Assembly: GCA_001430745.1 (NCBI GenBank)
Contig: KQ482032.1
Location: 154,552-216,926, forward strand
Source of the DNA: Auxenochlorella pyrenoidosa
Lineage: Eukaryota > Chlorophyta > Trebouxiophyceae > Chlorellales > Chlorellaceae
Direction of reading: 5' to 3'
DNA: 62,375 nt
Below are positions 25,078 to 35,852 of this stretch, one piece after another (the first letter of the stretch is position 1; every line of letters starts with the position of its first letter). The notes under the pieces were generated by a model, which was not told where the DNA came from, did no database searches, and saw only the letters and a program-made list of their open reading frames with translations. The position numbers and the translations under genes were made by a program.

Positions 25078-26020
25078 ATGCACCGCGTTTCCGCAACAAC
25101 TCCGAGCCGGGTCGCCTCTATTCGTCATAGAAGTCTCGTGATCGTGGCAGCCCAGCGTGTGAGCATCAGTTGGCGGGCCTGCGGGCTAAAACCGGTGGTT
25201 GAGCTTTGGGTTTCGGATACTACCCTCAGACTACCCTGACCTGCACTGAGGACAGTATCGAGCCACACGTACGCTGTCTCGCCCGCTCGCAGAACACCAC
25301 CGTGCCCCGGAGGTGGCGGCAGAACAAGCGCCTGGCTCCCGCCCTGCTGGCGGGGCTTGCGGCGGCGACAGTGGCGCAGCACCTGCTGCCAGCTGATGCG
25401 GCTGTAGAGAACCAGCAGCCGGCCAGAGCAATCGACTTGCTGGCGTCCGCAGGCGATGTGGCAAACCTGCTCGGCATTGACCTGGTGGCACCGCAGGTGG
25501 GCGGGCTTGGTCGGCAAAGCACAGGCTGGCTGGCGACAGCTGGCTGGCAGTGCCCTCGGTGCAGGGCTGGGCTTGTGACGGAGCAAGCGAGCCCGTGGGC
25601 AGCCTGCCGATGCCTATGTACTGCTGCAGCGCTCTCCAGTATGGTTCTGTGTCACCCACATCCCAAGTGCAGGATTTGATGGGCGGCGTGGACGTGCGGC
25701 CCCTCCCTGCCGGCCTGCTTGGGCCAGCGCAGGAGACGCTGCAGGGGGGCCCTGCCACAGCAGGTGCGCACCAGTCTGGCAGCTGCACTTCAGATTCACA
25801 GGGCGGATGGCACACCTGGGTACCCTGAGGTCTGTCTACGCTCCCTGTGGGCTTCATGACATGATGTGGTTGCTGGCTCCCCGCCTTCTCTGCAGACCCG
25901 GGTGTCTCCTTGCCAGCATCCTTCCGCCACCGCAACGAGCACGGCTTCTGCTACTCGCGCGTGCTCTGCGGCGCGCGCTCAGCAGCGCAGGCTGCTGAAG
26001 CGCCGGCAACTGGTGCCTGA
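25078..26020 (+). CDS. Small predicted thylakoid-lumen protein, family not recognised
   Basis: Four short exons join cleanly. Exon 1 (25078-25158) is MHRVSATTPSRVASIRHRSL and a few more residues, Ser/Arg-rich like a plastid transit peptide. Exon 2 (from about 25292) reads NTTVPRRWRQNKR then LAPALLAGLAAATVAQHLL and PADAAVENQQ: a basic (twin-Arg) stretch, a hydrophobic core and an AxA cleavage site, the layout of a lumen-targeting signal. The mature part begins near VENQQPARAIDLLASAGDVA, continues with DLMGGVDVRPLPAGLLG (25675), and ends with SLPASFRHRNEHGFCYSRVL (25905) and an Ala-rich tail; stop at 26020. Total about 165 residues, mature about 110. I recognise no domain. Targeting is inferred from composition. 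The splice phases (0, 0, 1) are consistent, which supports a real gene. Confidence 0.5.
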
Positions 26021-26558
26021 TGCCCGTCGTGTGCTCCAGGAGCCCTTTCGAGGCGACTGGCAGCAGGGAGCATATGCATGCCTCCCTCTGTACCCACGAA
26101 TGAACATGTTCCATGGCCCTGCCAGGCCATTCGCGCACTGTTGGCATTGTTCCAGTTTTTCATGCCCGCCCCCGCCGGATGCACAGCAGCACCACCAGCC
26201 CGAGGCGCTGTCTCCGCCCATGCAGCTGCAAAGTTTCCACTGCTTGCAAGCTCCCGCATCCCATGTCTGCCTGTCCACACATGTATTGATGAGTTCTTCT
26301 TGATGGCAGCTGCTCTGTGGCAGCTCCCGTTTTTGAACAAGGCATTTGCATCCCCTATCGTTTTCCTTGGTCCGTTCTGTCCACCTGTAGAGCAGAGTGC
26401 TTTAGGACATTTCGGCGCTTGTCTGCGATCGAGCTGTATATTTTCCTTCTGTGAAACATGTATAACTTCCCTCAATTCATCCCCAATCCACAGTGCAAAC
26501 GAACCCGTGGTGTTCTGCAGTTGCGGGGCTTGTCCGAGCTGGATTGGCACAGGCCCGG
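26021..26558. other. Intergenic, no gene seen
   Basis: The 3' flank of the lumen protein and the 3' flank of the minus-strand family copy A. No coding exon is supported on either strand. Confidence 0.4.
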
Positions 26559-27415
26559 CTACGGGAGATCCTCAGCCACGCGGCCGGGCAGGCCGCGCAG
26601 CTGGCCCTTGAAGCGGCGTGCTGCTTTTACCTCTGCTGCTGCCTCTTGCACCACCCCCGCCCCAGGCTGCGCGCGCCTTGCTGCCTCCAGAGAATCGTAC
26701 GCCTTGCGCCATGCCGCACTTGCACGCAACCACTCCTCGCCTGCTGCTGCCAGCGCAGGCGCCGGCTGTGTGGCTGCTGCTGCATACGCCGCTTCCGCCG
26801 CTGCCTCATGCCCCACAGCCGCGCCCGCGAACGCGACTGCAGCAGCAGCGGCTGCCTCTGCCGCCGCTTCGCGTGCCTCACTGGCCTCTGGCAGCGTGCT
26901 GTCTGCTAATGGGGGCCGCTCAACGGCCAGGCAGGCAAGTGGCGGCTGCGCTGGCGGCTGGGGTGGCCTCTCTCGGGCCTTCCGCCGAGCCTTGTGGCGT
27001 TCCACTGCACGCTCATAGGCTTCAAGCTCGGCGAGCTGACGACGCACTCGACGTATTAGCTCATCACCGGTGATGCCACGGAGGTCCGGTGGCGTTGGTT
27101 TCGGGGGCAGCTCATCACAGTCATCGCTGCCACCAGCAGGCGTGCCACCGCGCACAGCTGCCAGCCTGTGGGCGCCCCGTCGCACCGGCGCCGCCAGCCG
27201 TGAGCTTCTTAGCCGCTGTCGAGGCCGTGACGAGGGACAGGCTTGTCTGGGGGCTCGGCAGAGGGCGGGGGTGCGGACCATCGAGGCGCGTCCCGCTCGA
27301 AGAGGCAATAAGCAGCTCGTGGAAAATGTTGTCGATGCTTAGATGTGCCTGAAGGAGTCCCCGGGGTCCGAGACGCCCTACTTGCAAATGAGGGACATTT
27401 CGGGCGCAGCATGCC
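26545..27415 (-). repeat. Dispersed repeat unit, copy A
   Basis: Extent of similarity with copies B and C. The right end shares the motif ATTTCGGGCGCAGCATG (27397-27413) with copy B and, in shorter form, with copy C. No terminal inverted repeat or target-site duplication is evident by eye. Confidence 0.6.
26559..27281 (-). CDS. Unrecognised dispersed-family protein, copy A
   Basis: A 240-codon open frame that occurs three times in this window (also 31434-32156 and 36364-37083). The start is chosen at an ATG conserved in all three copies, just before PALCRAP. The protein has a basic Pro/Arg-rich N-terminus, an acidic/proline hinge (SDDCDELPPKPTPP), a conserved DLRGITGDELIRRVRRQLAE followed by a charged helix, then a long Ala/Glu helix-forming tract (AAAEAAAAAAVAFAGAAVGH), EEWLRASAAWRKA, and a basic C-terminus RRFKGQLRGLPG ending EDLP. 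It is the most divergent copy. I find no known domain, no transposase or reverse-transcriptase motif, and no signal peptide. Equal length and lack of stops in all copies argue for selection on the protein. It could still be an exon of a larger gene or the remnant of an unnamed element. Confidence 0.5.
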   Translation of the reverse strand: MVRTPALCRAPRQACPSSRPRQRLRSSRLAAPVRRGAHRLAAVRGGTPAGGSDDCDELPPKPTPPDLRGITGDELIRRVRRQLAELEAYERAVERHKARRKARERPPQPPAQPPLACLAVERPPLADSTLPEASEAREAAAEAAAAAAVAFAGAAVGHEAAAEAAYAAAATQPAPALAAAGEEWLRASAAWRKAYDSLEAARRAQPGAGVVQEAAAEVKAARRFKGQLRGLPGRVAEDLP

Positions 27416-27882
27416 GGCAGCAGCGCCTCTGCGACTGTCCCCGGTTCAACCAAGGGCTCCAGTGACGCGGCACGAGAGTGCATCGAATCTGGCGCAACCT
27501 GGGGCCCTGCATGCCACATGGTGGCAACAAGCGCAACGGCCGCATTTGCCACTCACTGCACAGAGCTGCCTGTTCCAGATAGTGTCCTGCTCGGTGCTGT
27601 TACGCACTTTTTACAGTGTTTCAAGTGTTAACACACGTCTTTAGTGTTAAACACATTCTCATGAGAACTTGTAGATACGTCTACTCTTTCCGCAAGCAAC
27701 GTGGAATGCATGGCGAAGCTACAGCTGCCAGGGGGGTGACAGCCTGTCGGCTGCACAAGGCAGGAACGGTGTCACACCAGGAAGGACGAAGGGAGAAAGG
27801 CAGAGGGAGTAGGGGTCACGGGTTTGCGCAAGTGGGCGATGGCGGTGGGCGCAGCCAGAACTCGAGCAAACAGGCGCCGCCC
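27416..27882. other. Intergenic, AT-richer stretch
   Basis: Between family copy A and the 3' end of the epimerase gene. Bases 27590-27690 are clearly poorer in GC than the surroundings and contain repeated GTGTTAA-like words on both strands. No coding exon is supported; this may be terminator or matrix-type sequence. Confidence 0.4.
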
Positions 27883-30573
27883 CTACATCTGGTAGAAGCG
27901 CCACACCACCTGATTTCGGTACTCCTGGCCGGGCCGCAGCACAGGAACAGGGAAGGCAGGCTCGTTACCCGCGTCTGGCAGCATGGTCTGCACAGGGCAG
28001 GCGCAGCAGACCCAGGAGTGACGTAGGGTCCAAGGGGAAACGCTATTGCAGCAGGCTATGCAGCAACCAACGAGCAACCGTCTGCGCCACCACGCAGGTA
28101 CACTTCTCCCCGCTGCCAGAGGCGGCTTCTGAGAACATGCAACGTGTGATGGGAGTGGCCTACCGCTTCGAGCGCCACGGCAGCGTACTGCTGCGGCCTG
28201 ACACCCCCCTTGGCCTCAAATTTGCCCTTCAGGGCGTTGGCTGCCGTGGCGAGGGAGGTGCGGAGTTGAGAGACATCAGCCAGCGCAGGTCGGGAGTGCC
28301 AGTGAGTGCAAAACTGCCATGAGCTCAACTTCAGCATCTCAATCTGCCTGCTGCTGCCGACCCGAGGGCAGGGCCATGGCAGCTGCACCAGTCGGCCCGA
28401 TGCCTGCCATACACCGCAGTGGTTGTGCTCGGCTGCAACCATCCCTGGGAGGGTCAGGCAAGCTCGAGGTCGCCTGACCTGTGTAAAGCACCATGGTGGG
28501 TGCGGTTGTCAGGATGTCCAGGGCCCTGCCTGAGGCGGGGTGCACCAGTGTGGCCGCCAGCTCGGCACTGCAGGCAAGGACGGAGAGTTGTGGGCACAGG
28601 TCAGAGGCGTTTAGCGCGAGCAAGAGAAGGCTGCTGATGATGCATGCAGAGGCCTGGCTGCTCTGCCGGGCGCAGCAGGAATGGGCAAGGCAGAGGGAAG
28701 TGACCCTGCCCTCGGCTCCCTCGGCATGTGCTTGCCGGCCACGGCCCTGCTTACGGCTCAGCGCCAATGAAACCCTCGCTGGCCGTGTCTGCGCCAAACA
28801 GCAGGTACTGCGCAGATGGTAGGAGGTGCAGCCGGCAGAAGGAGTCATGAAGCTGAAGCCTGCTGGCATGCAGTGTGCAAGCCGTCGCAACCAGCATGCC
28901 AGCCCCAGCGGGTGCCTGCCTGAGTCTGGTAGCCCTTGGTGGTGTTTGCAAACTCGTCGATGCGCTCCCCGATCTCGTACGCCACCCGGAAGTCCTCCGG
29001 GCTGCCGGCGACCGGCTCCAGCTCGGTGGGGACGCCGGTGGCCGGGTCAGTGGCGATGAAGTAGTCGCTGCGCTTGACGCAGGAGAGGGGCAGGGAGTGT
29101 GCAGAGCGTGCAGAGCGTGCAGAGCGTGCAAGGCATGATGGAAGGAGGGTGACTATGTGTTCTGAGGAGCGTACCTGCCTGCTTTCCGCCAGCCTTTCCT
29201 GGCACTCATCCCCGATCAACGCTGTGGCAGCAGCGGCGGCCCCCCCTGGGCCGCGCTGCCAAATGAGAGGGCTGGGAGGCAAGGCCAACTGGGCTGCCCC
29301 CCTTCACCCCAACTCTGCTTTCCTACTCAACAGCTGCTAGACAGCTCCCTCTGCCTGCCTAGCCGGCCCACTGGTCCACCCCACCTGTTAATAGTCAGCT
29401 GGTGGTCGAGGATGGTGGCATTGTCCGAGGTCAGGCCAGCAAGGTTGAAGTAGGGGTGGTTGAACACATTAATGGGAGTGGGGGCGTCCGACACGGCGCT
29501 GATGTCTGCAAGAGAGGGAAACGTGTCAGTGCACAAAGCGGGTTGAGCCTTATGGGAGCTACAAGTGCTGCGGGTGTGGCTGCTGGTGCTGCATGTGAAC
29601 GGCACCGCCCGGCAGTGTGCCAGCCCACAAATCCCGCTCTTCCCGGCCTGCGCCCACCAATGATGAGCTCGTTTGCATCGGTGAGCGTGTACATGACCTC
29701 CAGCGACACGTTGCCCGGGAAATTCTGCATGGCAGCACCCCAGGGCGCCGTCGAGGCATGGCACGGCAAACGTGCATCATGCGGGCTGCACCAGGAAGCT
29801 TGCAATCCGCTCGTGCCGACGCCACACAAAAAACAACGCGTTTGGAGGCCGCACTGTTCGGCCGCACCCCCACCTGATCACCGTCGGGACTCTCCAAGCT
29901 CAGCACCGCCCAGCTGTCATTGGTACCGCCGCCCTTGCCCGGCGATACCGCCACCAGCTCCCACTCCCTCTTGTTGTACCCAATGCCCCCGCCGTGCAGC
30001 GTGTTGCCATCCTTGCCAGTCTCAAGCTGGTATGTGATGCCTGCAGGTGCCAGGAAGCCACAATGGAGGAGCGGCTCAAGCAAGGCACGCTTCACAAGGG
30101 AAGGAAGGGCAGCATGGTGGACCCTGCCTGCGCATGGCGCACCATCCAGAGTAAATTTTCCGCCCGTGATGCGTCCTCCGTATCGACCGATGATGCATCC
30201 AGACACGCTGGTGCCGTTCTGAGGCACGGGAAGGGGCACGCGGCGGCATGGGTCAGCTCGGGTCCTGGACAGTATCCGGCCCGCCAACTTGAAATTGAAA
30301 TGAAACGGGGGCCTGGCAGCCAGGCACCTGCCTGCATGCCCACCGAAGCCTCACCCGGTAGCTCTCTGGGTCGTCAAATCCCAGCATTACATCCACAGTG
30401 CCGCCAGCGCCGTCGGGCACCAGCAGCCGCTGCACGCAGGCGCCTGTGCTAAGAAGGTGAACCTCCATGCCGTTGGCGTTGCGGAGCACGATGGGGTCGT
30501 CCTGTGCGCTGCATACAGCTATGAAGATCAGCAGTGCGCACAGCGGAGCGCCGGCGAAGCGGGACGCCATCAT
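27883..30573 (-). CDS. Aldose 1-epimerase (galactose mutarotase), secreted form
   Basis: The enzyme interconverts alpha and beta anomers of aldoses. The start is one of two adjacent ATGs (30573/30570); the leader GAPLCALLIFIAVCSAQ is a signal peptide, so the enzyme probably enters the secretory pathway. Exons in order: VEVHLLSTGACVQRLLVPD-type core (near 30450), GTSVSGCIIGRYGGRITGG (near 30190), YQLETGKDGNTLHGGGIG with the first catalytic His (near 30010), LEVMYTLTDANELIIG (near 29690), NVFNHPYFNLAGLTSDNA with the second catalytic His (near 29450), RSDYFIATDPATGVPTELEP (near 29050), ERIDEFANTTKGYQ, AELAATLVHPASGRALDILT (near 28545), QQYAAVALEAVG carrying the presumed catalytic Glu (near 28180), and TMLPDAGNEPAFPVPVLRPG ending WRFYQM and the stop at 27883. 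About ten exons. All family landmarks are present. Some boundaries are approximate. Confidence 0.9.
29092..29131. repeat. Short tandem repeat, 9-10 bp unit
   Basis: The word GTGCAGAGC recurs four times in a row between 29097 and 29130, inside an intron of the epimerase gene. Confidence 0.6.
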
Positions 30574-31164
30574 TCCCCCGTACCCCGAGGCGAACAGCGC
30601 TGCAAAGGCTGGTTCTGGGCAGGCTTTGAAAGTTGAGATCAAGCGCGACCAGCGGTACCAAGTGCTGTGCGGGCCGTTTGAAGGGCATGTGCCGCCTTTG
30701 ATGGCGGACAGCGAGCCTGCCGCAGCATGCTGCATGTCTCAGTGCCCACGCTCCATGGCTTCCACCCCATCATGCTGCAGGGAATGACACGTAGCCACAG
30801 ATCGCAGCTGCTCTTGGTGTCGCGCTGAGCACCATCGGCCTCTGCCAGCCTGGTCGGCTGTCCCTTGGCGGCACCTCACGCACTGGCGCCACGCAGGCGG
30901 CAGCCACACCTATGCAGAACAAACTCAGATGATATTGGTTCGCTGGTGGTGCATGAGCGCTCCAATTTTAGGTGAAGAGCCTGGTGTGCGAGCACAACAC
31001 AGGCGATACCATGAAAAGGGCACAGCACGGCAACTCTCGACGGGCAGGGCAGCGGCGACACTGGCATCAGGATCGGCAGCAGCATCTTTGGGCCTGGCGG
31101 TGAGAAGCGCATCTGCATGCACCATCTCATGCACACGCAAGTGTGGCCGCCGCAAGACCCTGGT
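30574..31164. other. Intergenic, no gene seen
   Basis: The upstream region of the epimerase gene. Open frames here are short and compositionally biased. Confidence 0.4.
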
Positions 31165-32303
31165 CCCAGCTGCAGCAAGCAAGTCGATCCCGCCTGCAGA
31201 GGGGAGCCAGGGGGCACCGAGCACTCAACCTGGCTCTCAGCGAGCTGCAAGCGGCTCCAAGACCAGTGTGCGCGCCCATAGATGCAGCCCTCTGGAAGCC
31301 GTCAGCTCCTGGACGGGGCAGCCCCAGCATGCGAGGCATCAATACAGTGCGCTGCATATCCCAGCCCCCACAGCAGCCAAGGGCATCAGCAAGCGTACCT
31401 TACATCCAGGACCCAATCCACCGCCAGGCCCAGCTATGGGAGATCATCAGCCTCAAGGCCAGGCAGGTCACGCAGCTGGCCCTTGAAGCGCCGTGCAGCT
31501 TCCACCTGAGCCGCAGCCTCCTCCACCACTCGCGCCCCCGGCTGCGCGCGCCGTGCTGCCTTCAGAGATTCAGAGGCCTTGCGCCATGCCGCACCTGCGC
31601 GCAGCCACTCCTCGCTCGCTGCCACCAGCGCTGACGCGGGCTGCCTGGCTGCTGCCGCATATGCCGCTTGCGCCGCTGTCTCGTGCCCCAAAGCCCCGCC
31701 CGCAAACGCGACTGCAGCAGCGGCCGCTGCCTCTGCGGCTGCAGTGCGTGCAGCGCTGGACTCTGGAAGCGTGCTGCCTGCCACTGGGTCCCACTCAGCG
31801 GCCAGGCAAGCGAGTGGAGGCAGCGCTGGCGGTTGCCGTGGCGCCTCGCGGGTCTTCTGCCGAGCCTTGTAGCGCTCCACCGCACGCTCGTAGGCATCAA
31901 GCTCGGCGAGCTGACGACGCACCCGACGTACAAGCTCATCACCGGTGATGCCACGGAGGTCTGGTGGTGTTGGTTCCGGGGGCAGCACATCATCGTCATC
32001 GCTGCCGCCAGCAGGCGTGCCACCACGTGCCGCTGCCAGCCTGTGGGCGCCCCGTCGCACCGGCGCCGCCAGCCGTGAGCTTGCTGGCCGGTGTCGAGAC
32101 CATGACGAGGGACAGGCTTGTCCGGGGGCTCGGCAAAGGGCGGGACTGCGGAGCATCGAGGCGTGTTCCCTGCTCAAAGAGGCCGGTAGCAGGTAGATGC
32201 GCGTATCGTCGAGGCCCAAACGTGTGTGTAGGAGTTCCAGGGCCCCTGAGTCTCGTGAGTCCCTCACTGCAAATGGTGGACATTTCGGGCGCAGCATGAA
32301 CCC
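31165..32303 (-). repeat. Dispersed repeat unit, copy B
   Basis: Similarity to copy C extends left past the coding stop to about 31165, including a conserved AAGGTACGCTTGC (minus strand, 31385-31401) that looks like a splice donor and a CTCTGCAGGCGGG (31190-31202) that looks like an acceptor. The right end is near 32303. These flanking splice-like motifs hint at a further 3' exon, poorly preserved here. Confidence 0.6.
31434..32156 (-). CDS. Unrecognised dispersed-family protein, copy B
   Basis: The second copy, again 240 codons from the conserved ATG before RSPALCRAPG. In this copy alone the frame also stays open upstream to a further ATG at 32297 (MLRPKCPPFAVRDS), which in copies A and C lies in another frame, so the longer start is less likely. 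It has the same layout: SDDDDVLPPEPTPPDLRG hinge, GDELVRRVRRQLAELDAYER helix, Ala-rich tract, EEWLRAGAAWRKA, C-terminal RRFKGQLRDLPG and EDLP-like ending (DDLP). Bases 31781-32077 are almost identical to copy C (two differences by eye), while the rest is clearly more divergent. Confidence 0.5.
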   Translation of the reverse strand: MLRSPALCRAPGQACPSSWSRHRPASSRLAAPVRRGAHRLAAARGGTPAGGSDDDDVLPPEPTPPDLRGITGDELVRRVRRQLAELDAYERAVERYKARQKTREAPRQPPALPPLACLAAEWDPVAGSTLPESSAARTAAAEAAAAAAVAFAGGALGHETAAQAAYAAAARQPASALVAASEEWLRAGAAWRKASESLKAARRAQPGARVVEEAAAQVEAARRFKGQLRDLPGLEADDLP

Positions 32304-32466
32304 TGCCGCAGTGACGCACGCCGTGCCACGCGGTCCAGTTCTGCCAAAGAGCTCTCAAGGTGTGGTGGGGTCAAGGTTTGAGAACACATGTAATATTGCC
32401 ACACAAATAGGGCAGTCTACATGCCAGGCAGCTGACAGTGGCAAGTGCAGCTGCTCCTGCCTTCCA

Positions 32467-34494
32467 TCACCGCCGCTTCTTTGCGCTGCCACCGCCCCCT
32501 TTGCTGCCGGCTGCCTTGCCGCCGCTGGGTGGCCCTGCTGCCGGCTTGGCTGCCTCTTGCAGCGCCTCTTCCAGCCCAAAGGCGGTGATGATGTCCTGCC
32601 GCCGCACCTTGATGCTGGATATGGTGCCATCTGCAGGCAGAGAGCGTGTGCGAAGCCGGCAGGGTGTTGGGCGGGGGAGCCGCCTTGTGGACCCTGGACA
32701 GCAGGGTCCTTGCATGGAGCGAGGGGCCACCCGCCATGCGTGCTGACGCACGGCCAAGGCACGCCGTCACTCCACCAGGCCAGGCGATGCGCCCCGCCTG
32801 CGCCAAGGCCGAACACCCCGCCCCAGCGAGACACCGGCCCGGTGGGCTCACCCTCAAACAGGTGGGGGATACGCCCCACCTCCTTGCCGCCCTTGAACTC
32901 GATAAAGGTGGGCAGGTGGGGCAGCGCGCCATACACCTGCACCTTGTGCGCCGCTGCCAGCTGGGGCCACCTGGACGAGGGCGGGGCAAGGACCCGAGGC
33001 CGGGTTAGGCGGGGGCCCCAGGGCCACGCAGCTGCGGCATGCTGACCCCACGGTGCAGCGCAAGGCGTGGAAGATGGTGGGCATGCCTGCACACCCGCCT
33101 CACCGCGCGGCGTCCACCTTGCCAAAGCGCAGCCTGGCGGTGGTGTACTTGAGCGACAGCTCCGCAAACACCGGCTCCAGGTGGATGCAGGGCGGGGACC
33201 AGGGGGCGTAAAACTCCACCTGCTCGCAGCAGGCCGCGGGGGGTGGACAGACCGATGTGTGGGGGACGAGCGGGGTGCAGGGTGTCAGGTGACGCATGGA
33301 AGGGAACGAGGCCCAAGAATTGGCAGGGGAAGCTGCAGGACGCCATTTGCTCTGGAACAGGAATAGGAATGCACGCCGCAGGGCTGCCCGGCACCGCCCG
33401 GGGCCCACCCACCAGCCAGGTGGCCTCTGGGTCGGGCGCCTCCTCCACCAGCGCCCTGAAGGAGGCGGGGGTGAACACCTCCACGGCGGCGGGGCCCTTG
33501 AAGATGGGCTGGGGGAAGAGCAGGTAGAGCACTGGCGGGGGGGGGGGGGGGGGGGGGGGAGTAGCCAGGGCATGGGGGGTGGGCAGGTGCTCGGCAGCCT
33601 CACAGCACATGACCGCGCACAGGGCAGTCTGGAGCAGGCCGCCTTCTGCAGCGCGTGTGCACAGGGGGCGGGCCCGGCCGGGCAGGCAGGCGGGCCTCAC
33701 CCGCCGCCAGCAGCGCGTAGTAGATGCAGAGGCGGTAGTCCATGAACCAGACCAGCAGCAGCACCGCGCTCTGCGTGGGGCGGCAGGATGGGTCAACGGC
33801 GGCGGGAAGGCAGGGCGGTACCTTCATTGGCACGGAGCAAGGGCCATGGCGGGGAACACCGCCATGGCTGAGCACGGTTGGGAAGCAGCCAGCAGTGAGG
33901 CACCTTGCTCCACCCTCTGCAGTCAGGCAGCCAGTGCCAGGCACGGGGCGCGCTGCAGCAGATGCAGAGGGAGGGCCCACCTTGCCGTACGTGAGCACGT
34001 CTGACAGCCAGGCGTCCGCGCTGTCCGCCTTCCACAGCTTGACGCACACGGCAAAGGCCATGAGGGACAGCGCGTACCGCTCCTGGAGCCAGAGGCGAGC
34101 AGGCGGCAAGCTCAGGCGAGGCAGGCCAGCACAGCACAGCTTGTTGCTTCCCCCAGGCCGGCAATGGGCCGGGGCCGGGGCAGAGGCGCCAGCAGGGATG
34201 GCCAGGGCCCGGCCAGCCGCGGCTGCACGCGAGGGATCCATGACAGGGAGCCCCGCCTTCATGCTGGCACCCTGCCACATCCCCTTGGCATCCGCGCCCC
34301 CAAACTTGCTGCCCCAAGCCCCTCTCCACCTTTTGCTGCATCTGTGCGGGCGTGGAGTGGGCATACTTGAGGTCGCCGTGGTGCAGCCACCACTCGCGCG
34401 TGAGGGCGTACGAAGCTATGAACAGCACCGAGGCGGTGTAGTAAGGTGCCAGGAAGCGGCTGGCGCCCGCCAGTGCCTGGCGGGAGAGCACCAT
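32467..34494 (-). CDS. TMX2-like thioredoxin-related transmembrane protein
   Basis: Seven exons give an ER membrane protein of the TMX2 type. Exon 1 (34494 to about 34332) is MVLSRQALAGASRFLAPYYT with ASVLFIASYAL, matching the N-terminal span of TMX2. Then RYALSLMAFAVCVKLWKAD (34070), AVLLLVWFMDYRLCIYYALL (33770) and VLYLLFPQPIFKGPAAVEVF (33530), further spans. The thioredoxin-like domain begins at QVEFYAPWSPPCIHLEPVF (33220), with LKYTTARLRFGKVDAAR and LPTFIEFKGGKEVGRIPHLF (32910). The C-terminus ends in lysines and arginines, GGSAKKRR, a KKxx-type ER-retrieval signal; stop at 32467. The active site is SPPC with a single cysteine, comparable with the SNDC of animal TMX2, so it probably is not a normal dithiol oxidoreductase. 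It shares a divergent promoter with the FHA gene to its right. Confidence 0.85.
33537..33559 (+). repeat. Poly-G run (23 G)
   Basis: On the minus strand this is the poly-C tract directly before the acceptor of the TMX2 exon starting VLYLLFPQP, so it acts as an extreme polypyrimidine tract. Length may be a sequencing approximation. Confidence 0.7.
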
Positions 34495-35852
34495 GGCGGC
34501 AGGCAGCTGGATGACCTGCGGGAGCGAGAGGCGGCGTAAGAGTTTGGCAATCTGGGGGGCAGGCGGCGGCGGCGGCAGCAGCGGCCACTCTCCTTCAGCC
34601 GCATGGACCGTGTATGCGCAATATGATGCATTCTGGGGCGGTGAATGGGCAAATTGGCTGGCAGCCAGCCTGTGAAAGAGCAAAAAGACTTGCAAGCCAA
34701 CCTGCAGTGCTGCGATGGTCTGTCGGTGACTGTCCCACCTGTGCAATGACACACTGCCGGATGCTCCGATGGGGGTGGTCTGCTCAAATATATAAGCAGC
34801 AGCCCAGCACGCGCAGCAGTGCCTTCGACCCTCGCTTTCCGTCTCCCTGGGCAGTCGCCATATAGTGTGGCGGTGCTGGCAGCGTAAATGCGCCCCTGAG
34901 CAACGTCAGCTCCGCTGGCAGGCAGAACCGTGCTCCTGCACTTCCCCCGCGTGATCACCCCCCGGTCGCCCGCCCTGAAAGGAGACGCCAACCACAGTGC
35001 CGAGCTGTCCCCCACCATCTCGCGGCATGCCGCACTTCCGCCTGCGGCCGCTCTCACTGCGAGCGCTAAATTTCACCGGCACCTACGGCAGCAGCTTGCT
35101 TGTCCTGCCCACAGACGGGCCCACGAAGATTGGTCGCGCTCCCGAGTCAGACATCCGCCTGCCGCCAGACTGGATCCAGATATCAACCAGGTGAGAGCTG
35201 GCGGCCAGAGCGCGAGGGTCGTGTCCACCGCTGGCATGGTCGGCCGGTCAGCGCCGTGCCGTTGCTTTTTGCGTTTCGGGGCGGTGCCCACCTGCCCTAG
35301 CCAGCCTCACCGCCCATGGCATGCCGCCAACTCACATGCATCTGCAGACATTGCGAGCTGCAGTATGATGCTGAAAAGGTGGGTTGGGCAGGGAGGGGAG
35401 CTGACAGCTGCCCTGCTGGCTTTTTCATTGCCGGCGTGGCCGTGCTGCCCCTCAGGCACTTTGCTGCTGCCGCCCACGTCTCCCGCCCATCGCTCCTGCC
35501 CTGCCTCCCGCTGCTGTGCAGGACGCCTGGTTGGTAAAAGACACCTCAACGAATGGGACCTTCATTAACGGCCTCAAGGTGAAACGCCTGTTCCGTCCTA
35601 CTCCAATGCCTGCTGCAAGCAATCCCCTCACCCCCCCACCCAACACCATCCTCATCCCAGCCGCTGCTTGCTCAGAAGCATGCTGCGAGTGCTGTTGCGC
35701 ACCTCCTGCTCTGCATTTGTCACTGTCTGTCACCCCATCCTTCACTGTGTGTCTCGCCCCGTGCCTCCTTCCCCGCACCCGCCAAAGCAGGTGGGCAAGG
35801 GCAACACCGGCGTGGCAACCCCAGGAGACCACATACAGCTGTCTGTGGCGGA
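34402..35852. repeat. Segmental duplication, left copy (TMX2 5' end, promoter, FHA 5' end)
   Basis: Similar along its whole length to 40540-41983. It begins inside TMX2 exon 1 at GAGGGCGTACGAAG and ends inside the fourth FHA exon after CTGTCTGTGGCGGA. Both exons and introns are similar, so the copy was made at DNA level. Confidence 0.85.
34789..34795 (+). promoter_or_regulatory. TATA box of the left FHA gene
   Basis: TATATAA about 230 bases before the FHA ATG at 35027. The surrounding 70 bases (34783-34852) are almost identical in the right copy, the best-preserved noncoding part of the duplication. Confidence 0.55.

Noticed and set aside
26618..27073. Plus-strand open frames through the dispersed family copies
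   Set aside because: They are present in all three copies but are complements of the Ala/Glu codons; the minus frame has the conserved start, length and stop.
27416..27500. GGTTCAA-like words near 27438 as a tRNA gene
   Set aside because: No matching A-box or acceptor-stem pairing around it.
31165..32303. Classical transposon identity for the dispersed family
   Set aside because: No terminal inverted repeats, target-site duplications, transposase or reverse-transcriptase motifs were found by eye.
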